DNA from: Mariniblastus sp.
GTDB taxonomy: Bacteria > Planctomycetota > Planctomycetia > Pirellulales > Pirellulaceae
Length of the DNA stretch: 64,000 nucleotides
Assembly (NCBI GenBank): GCA_022447605.1
Contig: JAKVBG010000022.1
Location: forward strand, 1-64,000
Direction: 5' to 3'
Shown: one piece after another, positions 25,937 to 34,669 of the stretch
Layout: each line of letters starts with the position of its first letter
Numbering within the stretch: the stretch's first letter is position 1
Notes under the pieces: generated by a model
What the model saw: only the letters and a program-made list of their open reading frames with translations
What the model was told of the DNA's origin: nothing
Databases searched by the model: none
Position numbers and translations under genes: made by a program

Positions 25937-27280
25937 CTAAAGTCGCTGCTCGGCGGAAACAAGGCCCTGAGAGCCCGGGTACTCCGAGTGCTTGCGTCTC
26001 GTCGAAGGATCTCCATGGCCGTAACCTTCCGCGGCTTCCCGGGCGCTGGGCGACCCGTCGTTGATGGCAAACAGGCTGTCATCCACCTCGATCTTGGAAT
26101 TCGAGTTGGCAAACAGCATCTGGGCCACATTGACCTGTCGTTCCAGGAAAGCCGCCTCACAATAAGCGAGGTAGTACTCCCACAAGCGGATAAACCGGCT
26201 GTCGAATCCGAGTTCCCTGATCGATTCCTGCTCCAGGAGGAATCGCTCTCTCCAGCAGGCGAGAGTCCTGGCATAATGACTGGCAAAGTCGTCCAGGCAG
26301 ACCAATCGCATCCGTGTATTCTTGGCCATCGAGTTCATCAGGGCCGTCGTTGATGGCAGGCAACCGCCGGGAAAAATAAACTGCTTGATGAAGTCAACCG
26401 ATCGTCGATGGTACTCATACCGGTGGTCGACGATCGTGATGGCCTGGATCAACATGGCCCCCTCTGGTTTAAGGAGCTCGGAGCACTTGGCGAAAAAAGT
26501 ATCGAAATACTGGTGGCCGACGGCCTCGATCATTTCGATCGAGACCAGCTTGTCGAACTTGCCTTCGAGTTGACGGTAATCACGACGGACCAGGTGGATC
26601 TTTTGCTCCAGGCCTGCCTGGGCGATTTTCGCCTTGGCGAAATGGTATTGCTGGTCGGAGATTGTCGTTGTCGTCACCTGGCAGCCAAAGTGTTGCGCTG
26701 CGTGAATGGCCAATCCACCCCAGCCGGTACCGATCTCAACCAGGTGATCAGTAGGTTTCAGATCGAGCAGTCGGCAAGCCCTCTCAAATTTTGCGATGGA
26801 GGCATCTCGCAAGCTGGTTTTCGGGGTTTCGAAAAGGCCGCTGGAGTAGGCCATTGTTTCATCCAGGAAGAGCCCGAAAAAATCATTGCTTAAATCGTAG
26901 TGCTTCTGGATGTTGTACTTCGCTCCGCGGATCGTATTGCGTTTGAGGAACTGGCCCATTCTGCCAACGGCCTGCTGCACCACCGAAAGTGGGCCGTTGA
27001 CAATGCCTGGTGATTTCAGGTTGCGGATAAACAGACGTACCAGCTCCGTCAGGTTGGTGCACTGCCAGTCACCATGACCGAGTGATTCTGCCGCACCGAT
27101 GTCACCGCGCAAAACGAGATTCCTGTAAAACCGGTTGTGGTGGACGTTGATGACGGCTGCCAGTTGGGAGTTGTTATCACCCAGCAGGTGGTTTCCTGTT
27201 TCGTCACACACGACAACGTGGCCTTGTTCCAGCTTTTGCAGTCGGCGAAAGACGAGATTGCGGAAATGGTTTTCAAACAT
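25937..27280 (-). CDS. cfa: Cyclopropane-fatty-acyl-phospholipid synthase
   Basis: ATG 27280 shares one base with the TGA of the DUF1365 gene (TGATG), so translation is coupled. The 447-residue product has the N-terminal lipid-binding helical region of Cfa enzymes, YDLSNDFFGLFLDETMAYSS, the SAM motif LVEIGTGWGGLAIHAAQHFG, TTTISDQQYHFAK, and the C-terminal FIFPGGCLPS and RLWEYYLAYCEAAF. It transfers the methyl group of SAM as a methylene bridge onto cis-unsaturated phospholipid acyl chains at the inner membrane. In singlet-oxygen responses of other bacteria the homologous gene is controlled by an ECF sigma factor, matching the genes downstream here. Confidence 0.92.
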   Translation of the reverse strand: MFENHFRNLVFRRLQKLEQGHVVVCDETGNHLLGDNNSQLAAVINVHHNRFYRNLVLRGDIGAAESLGHGDWQCTNLTELVRLFIRNLKSPGIVNGPLSVVQQAVGRMGQFLKRNTIRGAKYNIQKHYDLSNDFFGLFLDETMAYSSGLFETPKTSLRDASIAKFERACRLLDLKPTDHLVEIGTGWGGLAIHAAQHFGCQVTTTTISDQQYHFAKAKIAQAGLEQKIHLVRRDYRQLEGKFDKLVSIEMIEAVGHQYFDTFFAKCSELLKPEGAMLIQAITIVDHRYEYHRRSVDFIKQFIFPGGCLPSTTALMNSMAKNTRMRLVCLDDFASHYARTLACWRERFLLEQESIRELGFDSRFIRLWEYYLAYCEAAFLERQVNVAQMLFANSNSKIEVDDSLFAINDGSPSAREAAEGYGHGDPSTRRKHSEYPGSQGLVSAEQRL

Positions 27281-28083
27281 CAGGCTGACTCTTTTGAAGA
27301 TTCCTGTAACGGAGTGAGCTGGACATCCCGACGCGGGGATCGCTTGGGGTGCGGAAAAAACGGCGTTTTCTTCCACCAAAGAATAAAAGCCTGCCAGTAA
27401 ATGTTCAAGAAGACTCGTGCGGTCATGAACGGGTAGCGCCACAGGACGCGGTTTAAATTACGCGCGTTCATCTCGAGTTTTTTCAGTTGCATCGCCACGG
27501 TCAACATCCGCTGACCGGCCGAATAATTCTGAAGGCCAATTTTCAGTGAGTCTTCATTCATCCGGATGTTCCATTGATAGAGCATGTCCATCGGCAGGAA
27601 GGGCGAAACGTGGAACTCTTTCCTGGTCAACTCCCGGGAGTTTTTGTCTGCGGGTGAAAAATGTGTCGGGTCCAAAAGGTAGCAATGCTGTTCACCCCAG
27701 GGAGTGTTGTTGACTTCTGCTACGACATACTGCAGGCATTCATCGTCAGAAAAGCAGAAGTAAAACGAAACGGGGTTCATGACAAAACCAAAATAGCGCA
27801 AGTGGGTCAACAGCCGGATCGGCCCGGTTGGATGTGAACCCGTCTTCGACGCGACAAAATTTCTTACCGATTCTTCCAGGCGCTCATCGGCAGGACCCAT
27901 GTGGTCGCGACGGCGCAACCAGGCCAGGGCGGGCCGTTGCGCTGACCATGCCCAGCGACCGCGAAAAAGATGACTGACCTCTGACAGGTCGAGGTACATC
28001 AGGAATAATTTCTGATCGAATGCATGCCGCCGTGGACTAAATCGTCGATGCGACACCCGTCCCTCGTATATGCAGCTGTTCAT
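27280..28083 (-). CDS. DUF1365 family protein
   Basis: A protein of 267 residues from ATG 28083 (273 if translation begins at 28101). The opening YEGRVSHRRFSPRRHAFDQKLFLMYLDL is split here as YEGRVSHRRF and FLMYLDLSEV; both, with FGFVMNPVSFYFCF, VAEVNNTPWGEQHCYLL and HVSPFLPMDM, are hallmarks of DUF1365. The biochemical role is unknown, but it is nearly always found between an FAD amine-oxidase-like gene and a cfa gene, as here, and belongs to the light or singlet-oxygen regulon in several bacteria. It overlaps the FAD gene upstream and the cfa gene downstream. Confidence 0.92.
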   Translation of the reverse strand: MNSCIYEGRVSHRRFSPRRHAFDQKLFLMYLDLSEVSHLFRGRWAWSAQRPALAWLRRRDHMGPADERLEESVRNFVASKTGSHPTGPIRLLTHLRYFGFVMNPVSFYFCFSDDECLQYVVAEVNNTPWGEQHCYLLDPTHFSPADKNSRELTRKEFHVSPFLPMDMLYQWNIRMNEDSLKIGLQNYSAGQRMLTVAMQLKKLEMNARNLNRVLWRYPFMTARVFLNIYWQAFILWWKKTPFFPHPKRSPRRDVQLTPLQESSKESA

Positions 28084-29329
28084 TTCCGTCCTGTTTCTCA
28101 AGGTGCCTGGCGACTGTCAGGCCGCTGACCACACCATCTTCATGAAAACCGTTACCCCAGTAGGCACCGCAATACGAAGTCCGGTTGGGTCCTGCCAACT
28201 CGTCGATTCGGTTCTGCATGTCGGCTTGCCTCGCATCAAAAGCCGGGTGCGAATACTGGATGTGACGGATGACTTTTGCGGGATCGATCTGGTCGTTGCG
28301 GTTGAGCGTGACACAGAACGTTCGGGAGGCCTCGATACTCTGTAGCAAGTTCATGTTGTAGGTCAGCGTGGCCGTCTCGTCGGGCTGTTCGTCGATGTGA
28401 TAATTCCAGGCGGCCCATGCTTTTTTTCTGCGTGGCAAGAGCGATTCGTCAAAATGGAGGACCGCGCTGTTGTTGATGTAGGGGAATGCCCCCAGGATTT
28501 CTCGCTCCTGGGGGGTCGCTTGGGGGCCCAGTATTTGAAGTGCCTGGTCGGCATGGCAAGCAAACACGATGTGGTCAAACTCTGCCTCGTCTGTTGCCGT
28601 CTTGACCCGAACGCGATCGCCCTGTCGATCGATTGACAGAACGGGGGTCTTCAAATGAATCCGCTCGGCAAACGGTTGAGTCAGCGGTGCCACGTAACTG
28701 CGCGAGCCGTGACAGAGCACCCGCCATTGAGGTCGATCTTTCAGGCTGAGCAACCCATGATGACGATAAAACCGGACGATAAAATAAATCGGGAACTGCT
28801 CAAAAACCGTGTGGGGACAGGACCAGATGGACGAGCCAAGCGGCAGGAAATACTTTTCGTAGAACTGGGGCGAGTAGGAATGACGTGAGAAAAAATCGCT
28901 GACCGTTTCGGTGGTGTCGCCTCCCTCCAGGACCTTTTCGGATTCCCGGTTGAACTTCACGATGTCCCACAGCAGGCGGTGAAATGAGGGCCGGAACAGG
29001 TTTCGCTTCTGGGCAAACAGACCTCTCAGGTCCGCGCCACGATATTCCAGGTTGCTGGCGTCGCAGCGAACGCTGAAGGTCATCGGCGCCGGTTGCGAAG
29101 CGACGCCCAGCCGGTCAAGCATCTGGATGAAGTTGGGATACGTCCGGTCATTGAAGACAATGAACCCCGTGTCGACCGGGATGGTGCGGCCATCACAATC
29201 GACATCGATTGTGTTCGTGTGGCCGCCCACGTAATGGGACGCTTCAAACACGGTAATGTCGTGAAGGTCGTGAATCGACTCGGCAACGGTTAACCCCGAA
29301 ATACCGGATCCAATGATGGCTATTTTCAT
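28037..29329 (-). CDS. FAD-dependent amine-oxidase-like protein
   Basis: Start ATG 29329 places the dinucleotide-binding motif IAIIGSGISGLTVAESI at the extreme N-terminus. The 430-residue protein has FEASHYVGGHTNTI, DTGFIVFNDRTYPNFI, DHIVFACHADQALQIL and the C-terminal YCGAYWGNGFHEDGV typical of the NAD(P)/FAD-binding proteins that accompany DUF1365 and Cfa. In furan-fatty-acid pathways a flavoprotein of this kind is thought to desaturate methylated acyl chains. It is the first gene of the minus-strand cluster and overlaps the DUF1365 start by 47 bp. Confidence 0.9.
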   Translation of the reverse strand: MKIAIIGSGISGLTVAESIHDLHDITVFEASHYVGGHTNTIDVDCDGRTIPVDTGFIVFNDRTYPNFIQMLDRLGVASQPAPMTFSVRCDASNLEYRGADLRGLFAQKRNLFRPSFHRLLWDIVKFNRESEKVLEGGDTTETVSDFFSRHSYSPQFYEKYFLPLGSSIWSCPHTVFEQFPIYFIVRFYRHHGLLSLKDRPQWRVLCHGSRSYVAPLTQPFAERIHLKTPVLSIDRQGDRVRVKTATDEAEFDHIVFACHADQALQILGPQATPQEREILGAFPYINNSAVLHFDESLLPRRKKAWAAWNYHIDEQPDETATLTYNMNLLQSIEASRTFCVTLNRNDQIDPAKVIRHIQYSHPAFDARQADMQNRIDELAGPNRTSYCGAYWGNGFHEDGVVSGLTVARHLEKQDGNEQLHIRGTGVASTI

Positions 29330-29480
29330 TATGTTGGCAAAGAGTGATGCGGCTTGATTCTCAATACGATTGCGCCTGCAGGTTGGATTCATCTATTTTG
29401 ACGGCACCTTGCAAATAAGTCGATGGTGTCGCAACAGAATTTAGGTAAGCCTGCGATCCGTTGCAGGTGCTTCACGGGGG

Positions 29481-31619
29481 TCATTCGTTAAAGCGCACCG
29501 ATCGAATCGGGTTTTTGCTGTCGGGAGCCATTTCGATCTGGTGGTCCAGTCCCGGCCCGGCAATTTGGATCCGAATGATTCCGTGAGGTTGCTCCTGCCA
29601 TTGGACCGACTGGACCTGTCGATTCGCTCCCGCTTGGAGGGGTTCTAATACCGCGAGGAACTGGGCTGTTTTGCCGTGTCGTGTGACGCGAATGAGAGGC
29701 ACCCGGTTCAGCACGGAGCTGCCCACCCCATCGCCGATCAGAACGTCGGTGTTGCGACCTGCATCGAGTGTCAGGTGGGTTTGCAGTTCCAGCGTCTCAA
29801 ACGTGGCTCGCAAGAGATCGTCGGTTTTCGCAGTCCGTATATTTTTGACATATTCCATCCCTGCATAGTCCGTCTCCAGCTCTTGGGCAGGAGCCATGGC
29901 GATATCACAGCGGACGCTTTGTCCCCGGTTGTGGTAGAACCAATCGAAACGTCGATTGGAGTCGGCTGCCAAGGCGTCGAAAATGAGCAGATAGCTGTCG
30001 GTTTGGAACAGGAGCCGCGAGTGAGAGACTCCTGGATAGGCGTCCTGGCAGCGCGCGACGGCAACCGTGTAACGTTCTTTTGAATCAAACAGCTGCAACT
30101 CGCCTGAGGCCGGCGACTGCGATTTTCCGTCAACCACAACCGTGTTATGAGACAGTGTTGCTTTGTACCAGTTCTTGTGGATCGGCAGACGGTACGCCTG
30201 ACTGCGGGCCCGCCCCGGGTCCACTCCCAACTCCTGATCAAAGCCGAACAAGACAAAGCTGAGCTTGTCCAGGTGCCCGTGGAAACCGCCATACGGACCG
30301 AACGTCATGGCGGAGGCCAAGCCGGCTGGTCCGCCGGAACGGAGAACGGCATGTCCGGCTGCGGGAAAAAGTTTTGATTCTCGTTCCCAATCCTGTTCGG
30401 CGCCGGATACCTGACGACCGAGCATGACTGAATCCCAAGTGGGCTTGGTGTTCAAAAAAGGTCGCAGACCCGGATCGGGTTGCGCGTGGTAAGCAAATTC
30501 GAGTGAGTCGCTGGCCGTGCGGACTCGGGAATCGACATCATCCCCAAAGCGGGGCAGTTTTCCACCTGGCATGGCATAGCCTGGCCCGATCGAAAACATA
30601 CTTTGCAAACGTGGGTGGCTCCACAGGTCGACCTCCAGCCGCCGCGCATACTCGGCGATCAGGATCATGGCCCGCAACGTGTAGAAGTGGTAGGCCCAGC
30701 TGTTTTCGTACCACATGCCATCATCGGTCACCGAGATTTCCATCTGGCGGAGGAAACCATTTTTCGGATCTGCGATGGCCCGTTCGACCAATTCCCGGTC
30801 TCCCAGCACCGCGCCCCCGGCGATCAGGGCAGCGTTGTGCCACGTTTGCCAGTTCGATTTGGTGACCCGGTGCTTTCCGATGTTATCGACCATCGGACGC
30901 AGCAGCCCCTGCCGGATTGCCTGGTCCTGTTGGCTGGAGAGCAGGTTGCTGGCGCGAATCAGGTCGTAGGTCGGCGCCACGTAAGCAGCGTAGGCGCTCG
31001 CTTCGCTCAACGTCTGTTCAAACAGATGCCCCCCGGACTTGTTGCCAGACGGGTCTTTTTCCCGACGATTGGTATGGTACGGGTAGTCGCGGTAACGCTC
31101 GGCATACCCGGTCAAAACCCGGGCCGCAAACTCGCCGTATTTTGTTTCCCCGGTGATGGCGTATGCCCAGGCGGCGTCCAGTCCGGATGTCAAATTGGCC
31201 CGGTGCTTTCGCCCGTAGAGGACATCGTCGTACGGTTCACCTCGGTAGACGCGCTGGCACTGCGGGCACTGGTGGCCGTCCGGTTTCTTCCGCTCCAAGG
31301 CGAGTTGACAGTCGCGGCACTGGTACCACTGGTTGTGTTGACCTCCGCGGGGCGGGAATTCCAGTGGGGTGGCGATGGCCCGGTCGGCAGCGGCCACGCG
31401 ACGGGCCACGATTTCCTGTTCTGCCTGGTTGTTATTGCGCCAGGCCGTTCGCAGACGATTCAGTTCCGCTTGCGTGGCGGCAATCCGCGGAAAGGGACCG
31501 GTTGCCAGATCGGTACTTATCCGAAGAGGGCCCAAGGTGTCATCCGTTTGCGAGAAACCAGTCGCCGCAAGAAGGCTGAAGAGGGCGATTCGTATTGGCG
31601 TTCGATTCATGCTGCGCAT
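29481..31619 (-). CDS. Secreted heparinase II/III-like polysaccharide lyase family protein
   Basis: From ATG 31619 the product has 712 residues with a short signal peptide (IRIALFSLLAATGFS). An N-terminal insert carries two CxxC pairs (YQCRDC and HQCPQCQ, residues about 95-120), suggesting a bound metal. The middle alpha/alpha barrel shows KSGGHLFEQTLSEASAYAAY, SNWQTWHNAA and WYENSWAYHFYTLRAM, where conserved Asn, His and Tyr of the family lie. The C-terminal beta-sheet domain has GGFHGHLDKLSFVLFG and SHNTVVVDGKSQ, the heparinase II/III signature. It probably cleaves uronic-acid-containing polysaccharide such as alginate outside the cell. Confidence 0.87.
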   Translation of the reverse strand: MRSMNRTPIRIALFSLLAATGFSQTDDTLGPLRISTDLATGPFPRIAATQAELNRLRTAWRNNNQAEQEIVARRVAAADRAIATPLEFPPRGGQHNQWYQCRDCQLALERKKPDGHQCPQCQRVYRGEPYDDVLYGRKHRANLTSGLDAAWAYAITGETKYGEFAARVLTGYAERYRDYPYHTNRREKDPSGNKSGGHLFEQTLSEASAYAAYVAPTYDLIRASNLLSSQQDQAIRQGLLRPMVDNIGKHRVTKSNWQTWHNAALIAGGAVLGDRELVERAIADPKNGFLRQMEISVTDDGMWYENSWAYHFYTLRAMILIAEYARRLEVDLWSHPRLQSMFSIGPGYAMPGGKLPRFGDDVDSRVRTASDSLEFAYHAQPDPGLRPFLNTKPTWDSVMLGRQVSGAEQDWERESKLFPAAGHAVLRSGGPAGLASAMTFGPYGGFHGHLDKLSFVLFGFDQELGVDPGRARSQAYRLPIHKNWYKATLSHNTVVVDGKSQSPASGELQLFDSKERYTVAVARCQDAYPGVSHSRLLFQTDSYLLIFDALAADSNRRFDWFYHNRGQSVRCDIAMAPAQELETDYAGMEYVKNIRTAKTDDLLRATFETLELQTHLTLDAGRNTDVLIGDGVGSSVLNRVPLIRVTRHGKTAQFLAVLEPLQAGANRQVQSVQWQEQPHGIIRIQIAGPGLDHQIEMAPDSKNPIRSVRFNE

Positions 31620-31750
31620 GTCATGGAAATCTCGTTGCGGTTGAGTTTCTCTGTCTGCACGGGAGAGAAACGGGGTGCGGTCGCCCAGCATCTTATCATG
31701 ATCGGTGCCAGGGGTGCGCCGATTCGTGCCGAGGGAGGCGGTTGTGCACG

Positions 31751-31785
31751 AAAAAGGCACCGTCCGAAGCGATTCGGACGGTGCC
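31751..31785 (-). terminator. Rho-independent terminator of the fasciclin gene
   Basis: A perfect 13-bp stem, GGCACCGTCCGAA (31756-31768) with TTCGGACGGTGCC (31773-31785), and a 4-nt loop. Read on the minus strand it is followed by TTTTT (31751-31755). It lies 30 bp past the stop of the fasciclin-domain gene. Confidence 0.88.
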
Positions 31786-31814
31786 CTAACTCATCAAAGT
31801 GGGATTGCTGAGTG

Positions 31815-32750
31815 TTAGTTCTTAGGCATGATGACCGAGTCGATGACGTGAATGACGCCATTGCCGCACTCGATGTCGGTCGCGATCACTTTAGCCCCAT
31901 CGACCATGACAGCTCCATCGACAGTCTTGATGGAGACTTCCGAGCCTTGTGCGGTCTTGGCCGAATCGAGTCCGACCACGTCGGCAGCCATCACTTTGCC
32001 CGGTACGACGTGGTAAGTCAGGATAGCGGCCAACTTGCCCTTGTTCTCCGGCTTCAGCAATTCGGCGATAGCCGATTGAGGCAACTTTTTGAAAGCGGCG
32101 TCGTTCGGAGCGAAGACAGTGAAAGGTCCGTCTCCCTGCAGTGTTTCTACCAGGCCGGCAGCCTTGACGGCAGCCACGAGGGTCTGGAAGTCGCCTGCGG
32201 CTACCGCCGTGTCGACAATGTCCTTGGGGGGCATCAGGACGGCGTCGATCACGTGGATCACGCCATTGGAACAGACGATGTCTGTCTTGACGACTTTGGC
32301 ATCATTGATCATGACCCCTTTGTCATTGGCCGATACTTTGACGTTCGAACCGGCTACGGTACCCGCTTTCTTCAGCTTGACCACGTCGGCAGCCTTCACC
32401 TGGCCCGGTACGACGTGATAGGTCAGGATTTCTACCAGGGCATCCTTGTTTTCGGGTTTCAACAATTCCGCGATCGCTGATTTTGGCAGCTTGGCAAATG
32501 CGGCATCGGTGGGAGCAAAGACGGTGAAGGGACCTTTTCCCTTCAGAGTGTCGATCAGGCCACCCGCCTTCAGTGCGGCGGCGAGCGTATTGAATTGACC
32601 GGCGGCAACGGCCGTGTCGACGATGTCATCGGCAGCAGCACTGGTAGAAATCTGGGTTGTCTGGTGCTTTTTGCATTGCTGGGCCTCGGCGAAGCCGGCG
32701 GGGATCAGGAGGGCGGCAGCGGCAGTCAGGGTCAGAAAGAGCTTAGTCAT
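31815..32750 (-). CDS. Secreted protein with two fasciclin (FAS1) domains
   Basis: A 311-residue protein with a signal peptide ([23 protein letters not shown]). Two FAS1 domains follow, about residues 40-170 and 172-305. Each has the H1 motif ([17 protein letters not shown] and [17 protein letters not shown]), [15 protein letters not shown] or [15 protein letters not shown], and a closing [12 protein letters not shown] or [12 protein letters not shown]. The two halves are close in sequence, pointing to a recent internal duplication. FAS1 domains mediate adhesion; secreted bacterial forms may bind matrix or neighbours. It is a single gene with its own terminator. Confidence 0.94.
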   Translation of the reverse strand: MTKLFLTLTAAAALLIPAGFAEAQQCKKHQTTQISTSAAADDIVDTAVAAGQFNTLAAALKAGGLIDTLKGKGPFTVFAPTDAAFAKLPKSAIAELLKPENKDALVEILTYHVVPGQVKAADVVKLKKAGTVAGSNVKVSANDKGVMINDAKVVKTDIVCSNGVIHVIDAVLMPPKDIVDTAVAAGDFQTLVAAVKAAGLVETLQGDGPFTVFAPNDAAFKKLPQSAIAELLKPENKGKLAAILTYHVVPGKVMAADVVGLDSAKTAQGSEVSIKTVDGAVMVDGAKVIATDIECGNGVIHVIDSVIMPKN

Positions 32751-33128
32751 TTGTTTTAACCTTTGTTCACATTAAATTCTTTTTCTGTTTTGAGTCATCT
32801 GAGCTCAGACTCGTTTTCGCAGATGGATTTCTTTTGGATTCTCAAATCCTGAAGATTTTTTTGGGGACGGAAAATGACGGGTGGACCGTGGCGGCAAACG
32901 GCTGGGGCGTCGGCATGTGAGTTTGCGGGAGATACGACAAGTTGGGCGCCCGCCCCCGGGGAGGGTCCGGTTGTCGGCCGGTTGCCCGTTTTGACGGAAA
33001 ACGTCAAATTCCCGGGTGAATCCGCTTGCCATAACGGTGCCAATTGAAGGCCGGGGGGCAGGATGGGTGGCCGGTGTCGGGTGCCCAGTTAATCAGCCCA
33101 GCGATTTACCAGTTAATGAAGAGCGACC
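32751..33128. other. Intergenic region between divergent genes
   Basis: This 378-bp stretch holds the leaders of the fasciclin gene (minus) and the SDR gene (plus). The part near 32755-32860 is A+T-rich and probably carries the fasciclin promoter; AAAGG precedes its start. No RNA gene or open frame of note was found. Confidence 0.5.
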
Positions 33129-34655
33129 GTGAACGACCCTGAGCCACGTCTATCCATGAATTCAGGAACTGCAGAAAACACGAAAAAAATCCTTTTGACC
33201 GGGGTGACCGGCTACGTCGGTGGCCGTTTGCTGCCTCGGCTGAAAGAGGCTGGGTACTCGGTTCGTTGCATGTCGAGACGACCGCTGAACGCAACCCATC
33301 CTTGCGGATCCGATTCGGAAACGGTCGTGGCCGATGTGCTCGAACCCGAGTCTCTGCAGGCCGCTTTGGAGGGGATCGATACGGCTTACTACCTGATCCA
33401 CTCGATGGGGGAAGACGACGATTTTGAAGAGTTGGATCGTCAGGCGGCCGAGAATTTTTCGAAAGGCTGCCAGGAAAATGGTGTCAAAAGAATTGTTTAC
33501 CTGGGCGGTTTGGGGCACTCGGCTCACCAGCTCTCCAAACATCTCCGCAGTCGGCAGGAGATGGGGGATATCCTCCGTTCCTCCGGCGTGCCTGTCCTCG
33601 AATTTCGTGCCTCGATCATCATCGGTTCGGGTAGCCTCTCGTTCGAGATGATTCGCGCATTGGTCGAGCGATTGCCCGTCATGGTCTGTCCGCGGTGGGT
33701 CCAGATCCTGGCCCAGCCAATCGCCATCGAAGATGTGTTGGCTTATCTCGTCGAGGCCCTCGAGTTGCCGGAGACGGCTTCGCAGGTTTTTGAAATTGGC
33801 GGACCGGACCAAATTTCCTACGGTGAGATCATGAAGCGATACGCCCGCCAGCGAGGCCTGCGGCGATGCATGATCCCGATCCCCTTTCTAACCCCGTACC
33901 TGTCGAGCTTGTGGCTCGGTCTGGTGACGCCCGTCTATTCCCGGGTGGGTCGAAAACTGGTTGACAGCCTGCGGAACCCCACCCTCGTTTCCGATCGCAG
34001 CGCCGATGATTATTTTTCTGTCAAACCGCGGACGGCGGATGAAGCGATCGCCCGAGCGATTACCAACGAGGACCGGGAACTGGCCGAAACACGTTGGTCC
34101 GATGCGTTTTCATCCGGGGGAGAGCAACCGAGTTGGGGCGGGGCCCGTTTTGGTTCGCGGATGGTCGATTCCCGCAAACGGACCGTCCAGTCGCCGGCCG
34201 AGGCCGCCTTCAAGCCGATTCGGCGGATTGGCGGCCAGACCGGTTGGTACTACGGCAACTGGCTCTGGAAATGTCGCGGATTCCTCGACCTGTTGGTGGG
34301 CGGCGTAGGAGTTCGTCGCGGGCGGAGAGACCCGGATCGTTTGCAGGTGGGAGACGCGGTCGATTTCTGGCGGGTCGAGCAGTTTGAGGACAACCGCTAT
34401 TTGCGGTTGGCTGCGGAGATGAAAGTTCCCGGTCGGGCCTGGCTCGAATTCGAAGTGACCGAGGAGGAGGGGCAGAGCACGGTTCGCCAGACGGCCATCT
34501 TTGACCCGGTCGGCCTGTCGGGACTCTTGTACTGGTACGCGCTCTACCCGCTTCACCAGTTTGTTTTTCATGGCATGCTACGAAACCTGTGCCAGGCGAT
34601 CGAAGGCCCCAGCACAGCGGATGACCCGGGCGGGTCACCCGAACGAATCGGATAG
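33129..34655 (+). CDS. NAD(P)-binding SDR/NmrA-like protein with C-terminal DUF2867
   Basis: The frame begins with GTG at 33129, or ATG at 33156 if shorter. The N-terminal Rossmann domain has KKILLTGVTGYVGGRLL, ADVLEPESL, TAYYLIHSMG and YLGGLG (residues about 19-125), an extended SDR of the NmrA or atypical type without a clear YxxxK. From about residue 320 a DUF2867 region follows: GWYYGNWLWKCRGFLDLLVG, DPDRLQVGDAVDFWRVEQ, LAAEMKVPGRAWLEFEV, GLLYWYALYPLHQFVFHGM. This two-part layout is common in proteobacteria and planctomycetes; its substrate is unknown. It stands alone and converges with the next minus-strand gene. Confidence 0.9.
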   Translation: MNDPEPRLSMNSGTAENTKKILLTGVTGYVGGRLLPRLKEAGYSVRCMSRRPLNATHPCGSDSETVVADVLEPESLQAALEGIDTAYYLIHSMGEDDDFEELDRQAAENFSKGCQENGVKRIVYLGGLGHSAHQLSKHLRSRQEMGDILRSSGVPVLEFRASIIIGSGSLSFEMIRALVERLPVMVCPRWVQILAQPIAIEDVLAYLVEALELPETASQVFEIGGPDQISYGEIMKRYARQRGLRRCMIPIPFLTPYLSSLWLGLVTPVYSRVGRKLVDSLRNPTLVSDRSADDYFSVKPRTADEAIARAITNEDRELAETRWSDAFSSGGEQPSWGGARFGSRMVDSRKRTVQSPAEAAFKPIRRIGGQTGWYYGNWLWKCRGFLDLLVGGVGVRRGRRDPDRLQVGDAVDFWRVEQFEDNRYLRLAAEMKVPGRAWLEFEVTEEEGQSTVRQTAIFDPVGLSGLLYWYALYPLHQFVFHGMLRNLCQAIEGPSTADDPGGSPERIG

Positions 34656-34669
34656 AAATGGCGATCGAG

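Noticed and set aside
30603..31811. Plus-strand open frame of 402 codons
   Set aside because: It is antisense to the heparinase-like gene and has no domain of its own; high G+C content keeps such frames open.
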